Source: an uncultured Allobaculum sp.
Lineage (GTDB): Bacteria > Bacillota_I > Bacilli_A > Erysipelotrichales > Erysipelotrichaceae
Direction: 5' to 3'
Length of the DNA: 64,000 nucleotides
Assembly (NCBI GenBank): GCA_910579655.1
Contig: CAJTVE010000002.1
Coordinates: 34,452 to 98,451 of the forward strand
Positions within the stretch are counted from its first letter, which is position 1; each line of letters opens with the position of its first letter. A model generated the notes under the pieces. It worked only from the letters and a program-made list of their open reading frames with translations. It searched no databases and was not told the DNA's origin. A program made the translations under genes and the position numbers. Below, piece after piece: positions 26,219 to 34,269 of this stretch.

Positions 26219-26662
26219 TATTGCCATTTGTATTAAACGGCAGACCAGCCAACTCTGCCTTCTATTTTATTTGACACCAATAGTCCGTAACACTCACGAT
26301 TTATATATTTTGAACGGATGATGACTTCGTCCGATATGTTTTTAGGTTTTTACTTTTGTTAATAAGTGTTCTGTACTGTCGTTTCCCCTCCAAGAGATAA
26401 GGGAATCATTGCTTTATGGGACAATTTTGAATTTTCCGGGTCTATGGGATGTACTCCCCGTATAGGGAAGCCATGCCCTTTAGTCAGGTTCGCCTGACTA
26501 AAGGGCATGGTGGAACTATGCGGAGAATTTTGTAGTCCTCAGGAAGATTGCTTTACCGTCAGGCGTATGTACGGAAAAGGGGATTTGAGGGACGAAGGCA
26601 ATAGCGGCCAGTCTAAACCGCTGGCTGTCATTACCTGAATACCGAAAATACCCGATTGAAGA
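26219..26662 (+). ncRNA. Putative omega-RNA / right-end region of the element
   Basis: A 440-bp non-coding tail following tnpB. TnpB guide RNAs (omega-RNAs) normally come from the 3' end of tnpB and the element's right end, so this is where one would lie. It holds an 18-bp perfect hairpin (26471-26510) and weaker stems (GGATGA...TCGTCC near 26315-26333; GCCAG / CTGGC near 26607-26625). RNA boundaries are not visible from sequence. Confidence 0.4.
26471..26510. repeat. Perfect 18-bp inverted repeat with TTCG loop
   Basis: 26471-26488 (CCATGCCCTTTAGTCAGG) pairs with 26493-26510 around a TTCG tetraloop. It lacks a T-run on either side, so it is not a simple terminator. It lies inside the right part of the IS607-type element. 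Confidence 0.9.
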
Positions 26663-26857
26663 TACGCTGAGAATTTCAACATCCTCAAACGTGTGAAATC
26701 CAAGACCTGGAATATTCAAGGTCCCAAGCAGGCAAGGGCCAAGAAGCAGACCGGCGATCAGATAAGAGGTGACATCCGGCAGCTTGAACTTGTTGCCAAT
26801 CCGTGTGACCAGAAGGCCAAGCAGAATCGCAAAGGCAACACTGAGAGCATAATTCAT
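26663..26857 (-). pseudogene. Cation:proton antiporter, N-terminal part, cut off by insertion
   Basis: 65 codons from ATG 26857 (MNYALSVAFAILLGLLVTRI, a first membrane segment; then LPDVTSYLIAGLLLGPCL, a second) ending FEDVEILSV at the element border. AAGGA lies upstream of the ATG. The frame then runs 49 codons into the element and stops near 26516, giving a short chimeric product at most. The rest of the gene is at 22730-23848. Confidence 0.85.
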
Positions 26858-27171
26858 GATTTTTCCTTCCTTCACTGCCGGAACAGAAGAGCAGCACTCT
26901 CTTCGTCTGGCAGGTTCATTGTTTCCAGTTGAAACATTTTGCGTATTCCAGTTTGCGACGGATCGCCAAAAGTTCAAGATCTTCCATGAATTCCTGGATA
27001 AATTCGAGGGCTTTTTGGAAAATGATGGAGCGCTTCCAGCTTTTTATGGGAATCTGGCTTTCCATTCTCTGCTTTTTATGGACTCAGTCCTTGACTCTTT
27101 TCCACAGACCATCCTGCCAAAACCGGTCAGGAAAATCCTTTCGAAACGTCTTTTCTGCTCTTTTGGGCAAG
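26858..27171. other. Intergenic region upstream of the antiporter
   Basis: Promoter and leader region of the antiporter gene. No gene or known riboswitch recognised. Confidence 0.4.
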
Positions 27172-27220
27172 AAAAAAGAGGTTCTGAACGCTTCCCTGAT
27201 TGGGAGGTTTTAGAACCTCT
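27172..27220 (-). terminator. Terminator of the liv operon
   Basis: AGAGGTTCT / AGAACCTCT (27177-27185, 27212-27220) with an inner CTTCCC / GGGAGG stem. TTTTTT follows on minus, just after the CBS-ACT gene; GTTTTTT also follows on plus. Confidence 0.8.
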
Positions 27221-27265
27221 GTTTTTTACTTTTCAAAAGAATCAGAAATCAGTCTGTTTTTTCGC

Positions 27266-27913
27266 TTATTGGGCATCCTCAAAACTTAACAGAGTAAATC
27301 CTTCTTTGCCAAGAATGTCTTCCGCTTTCTCTTTGGCAATGGATCCTTTGGTTTTGATCAGGATTTCAGCCGCACTGTCATTGAGTTCATAGACATTGAT
27401 CGAGTTGATCGAAATGCCCTGGTTTGCAAACAATGAACTGACTTTTCCTAAAATGCCAAGGCCTTCCGGAACGCGGATAACCAGACGGCTGCCTTTCTTG
27501 TTCCAGGCCAGCATATCCAAAAACGCGCGGAAAATATCGTTCTGCGTCAGAATGCCAACGACTTTGTTGTCGTCATCCACAACCGGCAGACAGCCGATGT
27601 CGTGCGCGAGCAGTTTATCGGCAGCCTGTTCCATCAGAGCATTCTGATTGATCGCAATTGGATGTTTAACCATTACGGTACGGACTTCTGTTTTGGATAA
27701 CAGATAGTTGAGTTCGTAAATACTCAGACTCGTGGCTGTATTATCCGCCGCAATCATGCCTTCAGTGATCAGCCCCACCAGCTGATCTCTGGAATCTACA
27801 ACCGGGATACGGTGGATCTTGTTGAATTTCATCAGGTCGATGACCGCTGAAATCTTTTCATCCGGACCGACCGTGATCGGATTTCTGGTCATAAAATCGT
27901 TTACACGAAACAT
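27266..27913 (-). CDS. CBS-domain pair plus ACT domain protein (AcuB-like)
   Basis: 215 aa. Two CBS domains (MTRNPITVGPDEKI and VMVKHPIAINQNA starts) followed by an ACT domain (RLVIRVPEGLGILGKVSSLF). CBS pairs usually sense adenine nucleotides and ACT domains often sense amino acids. The protein resembles AcuB, found near acetoin genes in Bacillus. Here it follows livF by 45 nt on the same strand and shares the liv terminator, so a role as nucleotide- and amino-acid-responsive regulator of branched-chain amino acid use is a reasonable inference, not shown. AAAGGAG lies 6 nt before the ATG. Confidence 0.88.
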   Translation of the reverse strand: MFRVNDFMTRNPITVGPDEKISAVIDLMKFNKIHRIPVVDSRDQLVGLITEGMIAADNTATSLSIYELNYLLSKTEVRTVMVKHPIAINQNALMEQAADKLLAHDIGCLPVVDDDNKVVGILTQNDIFRAFLDMLAWNKKGSRLVIRVPEGLGILGKVSSLFANQGISINSINVYELNDSAAEILIKTKGSIAKEKAEDILGKEGFTLLSFEDAQ

Positions 27914-27958
27914 AGGATCTCCTTTGTGCGTTTTGCACTCTCAGGCGCTGGCGCCTTT

Positions 27959-28678
27959 TTACTTGGCGGATCCGCCCAGGTAGGCGTTCTGGACATCTTC
28001 CGATTTGGCCAGTTCAGCGGCTGGCCCTTCCAGAACGACTTTTCCGGTTTCCAGAACGTACGCATAGTCCGCAACAGAAAGGGCCATGCGGGCATTCTGC
28101 TCAACCAGCAGAATGGTCGTTCCGGTTTTCTGGATATCAGAAATGATCGAGAAGATTTCCTTGACCAGAATCGGGGCCAGACCCATAGAGGGCTCATCTA
28201 GCAAAAGCAGACTTGGGCGCGCCATCAGTGCCCGGCCCATTGCAAGCATCTGCTGCTCACCGCCGGACAGCGTTGAAGCATCCTGGTTTTTTCGTTTTTC
28301 AAGAATTGGAAACCGTTCATAGACCTTCTTGAGATCGTCAGGAAGGTTTTTCTTATCTTTTCTTAAGTAAGCCCCCATCATCAGGTTCTCATAAACAGAA
28401 AGGCCTGGGAAAACATGCCGGCCTTCCGGAACCTGGACCAGCCCGCTCGATACGATCGAACGCGGAGAGGATTTATAAATGGAGTTGTCCTGGAACAGGA
28501 TTTCTCCGCCTGTTTTCTTAACAATACCGCTGATCGCATGCATCAGGGAAGTCTTTCCGGCCCCGTTTGCTCCGATCAGGGTCACAATCTGACCCGGTTC
28601 AACTTTGATGGATACCCCTTTGAGGGCCTCGATAACGCCGTAATGGACGTGCAGATCTTTAACTTCCAGCAGGCTCAT
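27959..28678 (-). CDS. livF: Branched-chain amino acid ABC transporter ATPase LivF
   Basis: 239 aa ATPase of a HAAT-family importer. Walker A GANGAGKTS, signature LSGGEQQML, Walker B LLLLDEPSMGL and the switch His in LLVEQNARMA are intact. It pairs with LivG as the second nucleotide-binding subunit. Start ATG 28678 (MSLLEVKDLHVHYG) has GAGGAG upstream; the frame is open 75 nt further without a site. It begins 1 nt after the livG stop. Confidence 0.95.
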   Translation of the reverse strand: MSLLEVKDLHVHYGVIEALKGVSIKVEPGQIVTLIGANGAGKTSLMHAISGIVKKTGGEILFQDNSIYKSSPRSIVSSGLVQVPEGRHVFPGLSVYENLMMGAYLRKDKKNLPDDLKKVYERFPILEKRKNQDASTLSGGEQQMLAMGRALMARPSLLLLDEPSMGLAPILVKEIFSIISDIQKTGTTILLVEQNARMALSVADYAYVLETGKVVLEGPAAELAKSEDVQNAYLGGSAK

Positions 28679-28679
28679 C

Positions 28680-29459
28680 TTAAATCTCCTCTCCAAGGTA
28701 GGCTTTGATGACAAATTCGTTGTTCTTGATCTCTTCAGGAGATCCATGGGCAATCAGCTGACCATAATTGAGAACGAAGATGTTTTCGCAAAGGCTCATG
28801 ACCAGCGACATATCATGTTCAATCAGAACGATTGTCAGCTTGTATTTATCCCGCAGATGGTAAATCAGCTTCGTCAGATCATCGGTTTCCTGCGGGTTCA
28901 TGCCGGCAGCCGGTTCATCCAGAAACAGAATCACCGGTTCAGTGGCCAGCGCCCGGGCAATTTCCAGACGACGCTGTTCACCATAGGGCAGGTTGGTCGC
29001 CAGTTCATTGCGCTTGCGGTACAGACCGACTTCCTGTAAATATTCACAGGCTTTTTCTTCAATCCAGCGTTCGGCATTGTAAAACTTGGATGTTCTTAAC
29101 AGGGCCGAAGGAAGACCATAGCCAGCATTTTTGTGCATGGCCAGCTTGACGTTTTCCAGAACCGTCATGCTTTTGAAAAGACGGATGTTCTGGAAGGTCC
29201 GGGCCAGGCCCAGTTCGGTGATCTTGTAAGGCTTCATGCCGCCGATCTGTTTTTTCTTGTTATCGATATTGAGCTCAATGAGGCCTTCACTTGGCTCATA
29301 GACGCCCGTTAACAGGTTAAAGAACGTGGTTTTGCCAGCCCCGTTTGGACCGATCAGACCAACCAGCTGTCCTTTTTCAATTTTCATGTTGATGCCGGAA
29401 ACAGCTGCCAGACCACCGAAGTTTTTTGACAGATTGGTGACTTCAAGAATTGGTTCCAT
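28680..29459 (-). CDS. livG: Branched-chain amino acid ABC transporter ATPase LivG
   Basis: 259 aa ATPase. Walker A GPNGAGKTT, a signature region reading LPYGEQRRLEIARAL (LivG typically has YGxQR in place of LSGGQ), Walker B ILFLDEPAAGMNP, and the extra C-terminal domain common to BCAA ATPases. Its start overlaps the livM stop. Works with LivF to power uptake of Leu, Ile and Val, or possibly other amino acids, through LivH-LivM. Confidence 0.95.
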   Translation of the reverse strand: MEPILEVTNLSKNFGGLAAVSGINMKIEKGQLVGLIGPNGAGKTTFFNLLTGVYEPSEGLIELNIDNKKKQIGGMKPYKITELGLARTFQNIRLFKSMTVLENVKLAMHKNAGYGLPSALLRTSKFYNAERWIEEKACEYLQEVGLYRKRNELATNLPYGEQRRLEIARALATEPVILFLDEPAAGMNPQETDDLTKLIYHLRDKYKLTIVLIEHDMSLVMSLCENIFVLNYGQLIAHGSPEEIKNNEFVIKAYLGEEI

Positions 29460-30421
29460 CAGGCTGCCTCCTTTTTCGCGGCGCGCTTTTTCATCCAGCG
29501 CTCAATCGAAAGTTCCCAGGAACCCAGGATACCCTGAGGACGGAAAATCATCATGAGAACCAGAGCCGCACCATAAATAATCATGCGCAGGTCTGTGAAC
29601 TGCTGCAAATACATATTGAGAATACCGATGACAATGGCAGCCAGAACAGAGGCAGACATCGAACCCATACCGCCAAAGACAACCATAACCAGAATGTCAA
29701 TCGATTTATTGAAGGTAAACTGGTTTGGATTCAGAACATAGAAATAGTTGGCAAACAGGCTGCCGGCCAGTGACGCTAAAATTGCGCCGACCACAAAGGC
29801 AATGACTTTATATTTGGTTGTATTGACACCCATGGCTTCAGCGGCGATTTCATCGTCGTTGATTGCCCTGGCCGCCCGACCCGGAGCCGAACGCACAAAG
29901 TTCGTGCAGACGATCACCGAAACCACAACGGCCGCAAACAGAATCGGCCAGGTCGTCAGTTTTGGAATTCCGGTCAGACCGGCCGCCCCATTGGTAATTT
30001 TCATATTCTGGATGCAGATACGGATAATTTCCGAAAAGCCCAGCGTAACAATGGCCAGATAGTCCCCGCGAAGCCGCAGCGTTGGAATGGAAACGATCAG
30101 CGCGGCAATACTGGAAATGGCAAAACCAACCAGAATACCAATGACCATACCGCCATAGTTGGGCATCATGCGCGTCACAATCCCCGCACAATACGCACCG
30201 ATGGCCATAAATCCGGCATGTCCTAAAGAAAACTGCCCGCAGATTCCGACAATCAGGTTCAGGGAAACCGCAAGAATCATATTGATACAGATCGTAAACA
30301 GGGTGGATTCATAGTAAGAGTTGATGACCCCCATACTGATCAGAACCTGGATCAGGGAAAAGACAAACAGAATCAGGACGGTCCAGACCATATTGGTTCT
30401 GGAATATAACTGTCTGGCCAT
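29459..30421 (-). CDS. livM: Branched-chain amino acid ABC transporter permease LivM
   Basis: 320 aa permease with about eight hydrophobic segments. The LivM signature region RLRGDYLAIVTLGFSEI and the EAA-like loop around GRAARAINDDEIAAEAMGVN are clear. It begins 3 nt after livH ends and overlaps livG at its stop. Its C-terminus is basic (ERWMKKRAAKKEAA). Confidence 0.95.
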   Translation of the reverse strand: MARQLYSRTNMVWTVLILFVFSLIQVLISMGVINSYYESTLFTICINMILAVSLNLIVGICGQFSLGHAGFMAIGAYCAGIVTRMMPNYGGMVIGILVGFAISSIAALIVSIPTLRLRGDYLAIVTLGFSEIIRICIQNMKITNGAAGLTGIPKLTTWPILFAAVVVSVIVCTNFVRSAPGRAARAINDDEIAAEAMGVNTTKYKVIAFVVGAILASLAGSLFANYFYVLNPNQFTFNKSIDILVMVVFGGMGSMSASVLAAIVIGILNMYLQQFTDLRMIIYGAALVLMMIFRPQGILGSWELSIERWMKKRAAKKEAA

Positions 30422-30424
30422 GGA

Positions 30425-31303
30425 CTACACCTTCTCTCTTTCGTTTTTGCCAAACAGACCGGTTGGCTTGATGATCAGCACCAGGATCAGGATGGCATAT
30501 ACAATGGCGTCACGATACAGCGAGGAGCCATAGGCAACGACCATGGTTTCGGCAATACCGATAAACAAACCGCCGACAAGGGCACCCGGAATCGATCCGA
30601 TTCCGCCAAATACAGCGGCCACAAACGCTTTCAGGCCTGGAACCATCCCCATTAATGGACTGGCGGCGTTGTAATACAGACCTACTAACATACCGGCTGC
30701 CCCAGCCAGGGCCGAACCGATTAAGAAGGTCATGGAAATGGTGTTATCCACCGAAATTCCCATCAGCTTTGCGGCATTTTCGTCCGCGGATACGGCGCGC
30801 ATTGCGCGGCCGATTTTTGTTTTCTGAATAATAAAGGTCAGCAGAACCATCAAAACAATTGTGACGGTAAAGATAACCATCTGAATGTACGTGATTTTAA
30901 TCGGGCCAAAAACCCAGCTGGTATCTGGCAGAAGTTTCGGGAAAGTCTTAACCGAAGTTCCCATGAAAAACTGGGTGGTGTACTCGATGACGTAGCTGAC
31001 ACCAATGGCGGTAATCAGCGCGGTAATGCGAGGGGCTTTGCGAAGCGGTCTGTAGGCGATGCGCTCAATGAGCACACCGAGAATGCCGCACACAATCATG
31101 CAGACCAGGAGTGCGGGAAGAAAACTCATGCCCATATAGGTTGTGACAAAAAAGGCGGTATAGGCGCCAATCATATAGATGTCACCATGGGCGAAGTTGA
31201 TCAGTTTGATAATTCCATACACCATCGTGTAGCCAAGAGCGACCAGGGCGTAGATACTGCCCAAAGAAAGCCCGTTGACGATCTGTTGAAGAAACTGGCT
31301 CAT
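30425..31303 (-). CDS. livH: Branched-chain amino acid ABC transporter permease LivH
   Basis: 292 aa permease. NGLSLGSIYALVALGYTMVY is the hallmark LivH N-terminus, and GRAMRAVSADENAAKLMGI is the loop contacting the ATPases. GGAAGGAG is upstream of the ATG. A terminator-like hairpin sits just before this ribosome binding site, separating livH from livK and likely lowering permease expression relative to the binding protein. Confidence 0.95.
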   Translation of the reverse strand: MSQFLQQIVNGLSLGSIYALVALGYTMVYGIIKLINFAHGDIYMIGAYTAFFVTTYMGMSFLPALLVCMIVCGILGVLIERIAYRPLRKAPRITALITAIGVSYVIEYTTQFFMGTSVKTFPKLLPDTSWVFGPIKITYIQMVIFTVTIVLMVLLTFIIQKTKIGRAMRAVSADENAAKLMGISVDNTISMTFLIGSALAGAAGMLVGLYYNAASPLMGMVPGLKAFVAAVFGGIGSIPGALVGGLFIGIAETMVVAYGSSLYRDAIVYAILILVLIIKPTGLFGKNEREKV

Positions 31304-31323
31304 ATTGGATTGGACTCCTTCCT

Positions 31324-31353
31324 AAAAAAATGCAGGGGAAGGTTTCCCCTGCA
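31324..31353 (-). terminator. Partial terminator between livK and livH
   Basis: TGCAGGGGAA pairs with TTCCCCTGCA around a 3-nt loop and is followed by TTTTTTT on minus. It lies 10 nt after the livK stop and directly before the livH ribosome binding site, the usual layout for leaving more mRNA for the binding protein. Confidence 0.85.
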
Positions 31354-31363
31354 GCGGATTTCA

Positions 31364-32620
31364 TTATTCAGCTTTTACTTCTTTGACGTTGGACTGAACG
31401 CCGTCAACCAGTTCGACAACCAGAACAGATTTGACTGGAGTGTGGTTGGATTCGTCAAAGCTGAAGGATCCTGTAATACCAGAGAAGTCAGCTTTTTTGA
31501 TCGCTTCGTTGAGGGCTGCACCTGTTTCGCCAGAAGCTTCAAGGCTGGAGAGCAGCAGGTTGGTTGCATCATAGGAAAGGGCAGCAAACATGCTTGGATC
31601 TTCGCCATATTCAGCTTTGTAGTCTTCGATGAATGTTTTCAGTTCATCAGATGGATCGATAGCGGTATAAGCCGTTGTGTAGTAGATGTTATTGGCTGCA
31701 TCTGTGCCCACCTGGTCAATGAAGTCCTGAGAGTCAAAGCCATCAGCGCCGATGATTGGTTTGTCAATGCCATCTGCCTGAGCTGCTTTCACGATCTGGG
31801 CAGCTTCGTTGTAGTAACCGCCGATATAGATACCGTCGAAATCTTTGTCTTTCAGTTTTGTGATGAAGCTTGCGAAATCTTTGTCACCAGACTGGTACTG
31901 CGTTTCATCAACCACTTCACCGCCTAAAGACTTGAATTCCTCAGAGAAAGCTTTTGCCAGTCCGTTTCCATAATCGGAAACTTCGTTGATGACTGCAACT
32001 TTGCGTAAACCAAGATCGTTGTAGGCATAGTCAGCCATTCCTTTGCCCTGGTAGCTGTCTTCGAAGCAAATCCGCCAGGCATATTCATATGGAGTACCGT
32101 CCTGTTTCATCATGGCATCTACCTGGGTAGCAGATGGAGAAAGAACAGGAGTCGCTTTGGAAGTTGCAAATTCATACGTTGCGATGGAGCTTGCGGAAGT
32201 AGCAGGTCCTACAACACCGACAACACCATCCTGTTCAATCAGTTTCTGGATTGCGTTGATGGATTCAGCAGGTTCGCCTTTGTCATCGATTTCAACGCCT
32301 TCCACTGTGAAAGGTTTGTCCTCTCTTGCATTAAACTGATTGATCGCAATTTTGGCACCGTTAAGTTCCTTTGTACCGTAGTCAGCAACGCCGCCGGACA
32401 GTTCAAAGTTCAGGCCGATCTTAACAGTATCACCAAGAGCTCCCCCAGCTGTGCTGGCCGTACTTGCAGTTGAACTGGCCGTACTTGCAGCTGTGGAGTC
32501 ATCAGTGGAGCCAGCAGCAGAGCTGGCAGTTGAGGAAGCAGATCCTCCTTGTGAGCAGCCAGCCGCCATAGCAGAAACTAATGCCATCGCAGCAGCTGAT
32601 TTCCAGATGTGTTTGTTCAT
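31364..32620 (-). CDS. livK: Branched-chain amino acid-binding lipoprotein LivK-like
   Basis: 418 aa substrate-binding protein (Peripla_BP_6 type). A type II signal peptide ends in the lipobox MAAGC (Cys22 lipidated), followed by a Ser/Ala/Thr-rich linker of about 40 residues. The binding domain starts near VKIGLNFELSGG. Start ATG 32620 has GAGGA 6 nt upstream; the longer frame lacks a site. It is the first gene of livK-H-M-G-F plus the CBS-ACT gene. Specificity for Leu/Ile/Val is the family default; other amino acids are possible. Confidence 0.93.
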   Translation of the reverse strand: MNKHIWKSAAAMALVSAMAAGCSQGGSASSTASSAAGSTDDSTAASTASSTASTASTAGGALGDTVKIGLNFELSGGVADYGTKELNGAKIAINQFNAREDKPFTVEGVEIDDKGEPAESINAIQKLIEQDGVVGVVGPATSASSIATYEFATSKATPVLSPSATQVDAMMKQDGTPYEYAWRICFEDSYQGKGMADYAYNDLGLRKVAVINEVSDYGNGLAKAFSEEFKSLGGEVVDETQYQSGDKDFASFITKLKDKDFDGIYIGGYYNEAAQIVKAAQADGIDKPIIGADGFDSQDFIDQVGTDAANNIYYTTAYTAIDPSDELKTFIEDYKAEYGEDPSMFAALSYDATNLLLSSLEASGETGAALNEAIKKADFSGITGSFSFDESNHTPVKSVLVVELVDGVQSNVKEVKAE

Positions 32621-33112
32621 TCGTATCCTCTTTCTATAAAAGATAGACCAAAGTTTAAACACAATCCTTCAGAAGCACAATCACGATTCACAAACTCAAT
32701 GAAAATTCGTATTATTTTCTGAAAAAAGACGATTTTTTCTTACAGAAAACCAGCAGAATCCAGAGAAATGAACAATTTAACAAAGAATGTTCATTCCTGC
32801 TTTTCAAAAACCGCTCGTCACTTTTTCCAAAATTTTCCGCCTTTTCCATCAAATCCCGCCAGAATCCGGGCTGAAGCTGGATTTTCAATCCAATTGCGCA
32901 GTCTGTTCGTTCTTTTCAAGGGATAGTGCTTCGAAAAGCGAGAAATTTACAGGGGATTTTTTATGGAATGGGAAGATTTCCGAGAATGTGGAAGGTCTTA
33001 CGAAACAAGAATTCCTGTCTCTTTCTCGACTGGATCACAAAAGCAAAGCCATTCCAAAAACAGGACATTCAAAACAGAAAGGATTACAGAATCAGACACA
33101 GGCCCAATAAAA
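32621..33112. other. Intergenic region upstream of livK
   Basis: Contains the liv promoter region (not resolved) and a GAAAAAA / TTTTTTC hairpin near 32722-32742. A plus-strand open frame of 107 codons (32787-33110) has no ribosome binding site and no family resemblance. Confidence 0.4.
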
Positions 33113-33143
33113 CGAAAAAAAAGCCCTGTCGCATGACAGAGCG
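33113..33143 (-). terminator. Terminator of the M50 protease gene
   Basis: CTCTGTC / GACAGGG with a 4-nt loop, followed by TTTTTTTT after one C on minus. Confidence 0.75.
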
Positions 33144-33215
33144 GATCAAAACGAAGGCAGACAGAATTCAGCTGGTTTCCAGCTTTCCTGCTGACCTCTT
33201 TACCTTTTCAATGAC

Positions 33216-33881
33216 TTAGATCAACAGCCGCACAATCGCCAGCGCACCGCTTTCCATCCAGCCAATCAGGGTAGAACGCATAATGGATAACGGACTGCTC
33301 AGAATGCCCGAGAAAATAACAACCATAAATAACAGGTTCACCCAGGCAGGCGGGTTATTCAGACGGAAATACTCACGGTCTGGTAAAAAAGCCCAGAACA
33401 CTTTGGCCCCATCCAGCGGCGGGACCGGAATCAGGTTAAAAATTCCAAAACCAGCCGACAGGATGGCAGTCGTGGAAAGCGTCGAGATCAAAAACGACCC
33501 TACAGCTGTGCTGACAAAGCCACCGGTAAAATACACCAGGATTTCAAAAATCAGGATGCACACAAACGACAGAATAAAGTTTGCCATCGGGCCGGCAAAA
33601 GCTGTCCAGACACTTCCCGCTTTTGGATCTTTATAGTGCCAGGGATCAATGGGCACTGGTTTGGCCCAGCCAAATCCAAACAACAGCAGACAGAGCAGAC
33701 CTGCCCAGTCAATATGCGCCAATGGGTTTAACGAAACCCGCCCGCGATTTCTGGCGGTCTGGTCGCCCAGCCAGCTGGCCGCCAGGGCATGCGCCATTTC
33801 ATGAACTGACATAGCCAGAATGACCGCAATGATCTGGATAATGATCATCCGGATATTCATCGATCGAAACATAGATAACAT
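33216..33881 (-). CDS. Site-2 protease family (M50) membrane metallopeptidase
   Basis: 221 aa multi-pass protein. The zinc motif HEMAHALAA (HExxH) lies in the first membrane segment and the third-ligand motif NLIPVPPLDGAK near residue 160. This compact form without a PDZ domain matches the YwhC/S2P-like group common in Firmicutes. Such proteases cut substrates inside the membrane; the substrate is unknown. AAAGGAGA is 11 nt upstream of the ATG at 33881, and an in-frame ATG 9 nt further on is an alternative. Monocistronic. Confidence 0.9.
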   Translation of the reverse strand: MLSMFRSMNIRMIIIQIIAVILAMSVHEMAHALAASWLGDQTARNRGRVSLNPLAHIDWAGLLCLLLFGFGWAKPVPIDPWHYKDPKAGSVWTAFAGPMANFILSFVCILIFEILVYFTGGFVSTAVGSFLISTLSTTAILSAGFGIFNLIPVPPLDGAKVFWAFLPDREYFRLNNPPAWVNLLFMVVIFSGILSSPLSIMRSTLIGWMESGALAIVRLLI

Positions 33882-34224
33882 CGAACTGACAATCTCCTTT
33901 CTGGCCAGAGGCCATTCGATTTTTTTCCCTCAAAACAATTCCAAACAACAGAATCATCCAGACGGGATACATTGAGTTTTGCAGATTTTTCTAGAAAAGC
34001 CAACGAACAATGTATCATACTCACCAGATATCGCAACCATCGACTGACTGCTGCAATGCGTAACTGCTGCAATGAGTAACTGTCGCAGTGCCGGCACTCC
34101 ATTTCTCTTTCGAATCGCTTTTCTGCTCACCTGGCTTTCTGCTTTTCAAAACCATCTGCTCTTTACAGTCTGTCTTTACTTCCAGAATGCTTCTTGCCTC
34201 TTCTCTCATTTTCTTCTTGCCAAA
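33882..34224. other. Intergenic region with 16-bp tandem repeat
   Basis: Two near-identical 16-bp units ACTGCTGCAATG(C/A)GTA at 34047-34062 and 34063-34078, and a degenerate third at 34079-34094. Also GATACATTG (33967-33975) facing CAATGTATC (34009-34017). No gene. Confidence 0.5.
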
Positions 34225-34264
34225 GAAAAAGTCTGTTCTTTCTGCAAACAGAAAGAGACAGACT
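34225..34264 (-). terminator. Terminator of ychF
   Basis: AGTCTG...TTTCTG pairs with CAGAAAG...CAGACT (34249-34264 with 34230-34244, one unpaired base), followed by TTTTT on minus, right after the ychF stop. Confidence 0.85.
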
Positions 34265-34269
34265 GAATT

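Larger units (their letters stand above)
23849..26662 (+). mobile_element. IS607-type insertion element inside an antiporter gene
   Basis: About 2.8 kb containing a serine-recombinase tnpA (frameshifted), a tnpB relative, and a 440-bp non-coding right part with a strong hairpin. The ends were set from the host gene: outside 23849 and 26662 the two antiporter pieces join exactly in frame. There is no terminal inverted repeat and no target duplication, as expected for IS607-family elements moved by a serine recombinase. The usual GG core of IS607 insertions is not obvious at the right junction, so the ends may be off by a few bases or the junction has mutated. Confidence 0.85.

Noticed and set aside
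26471..26510. The 18-bp hairpin as an intrinsic terminator
   Set aside because: No T-run follows on either strand, and it lies well past tnpB inside the element's right part.
23849..26662. Standard IS200/IS605 element with a Y1 transposase
   Set aside because: The transposase remnant has the YARVSS serine-recombinase motif and a MerR-like HTH, which is IS607, not the HUH tyrosine enzyme.
32787..33110. 107-codon plus-strand frame between livK and the M50 gene
   Set aside because: No expression signals and no family resemblance.
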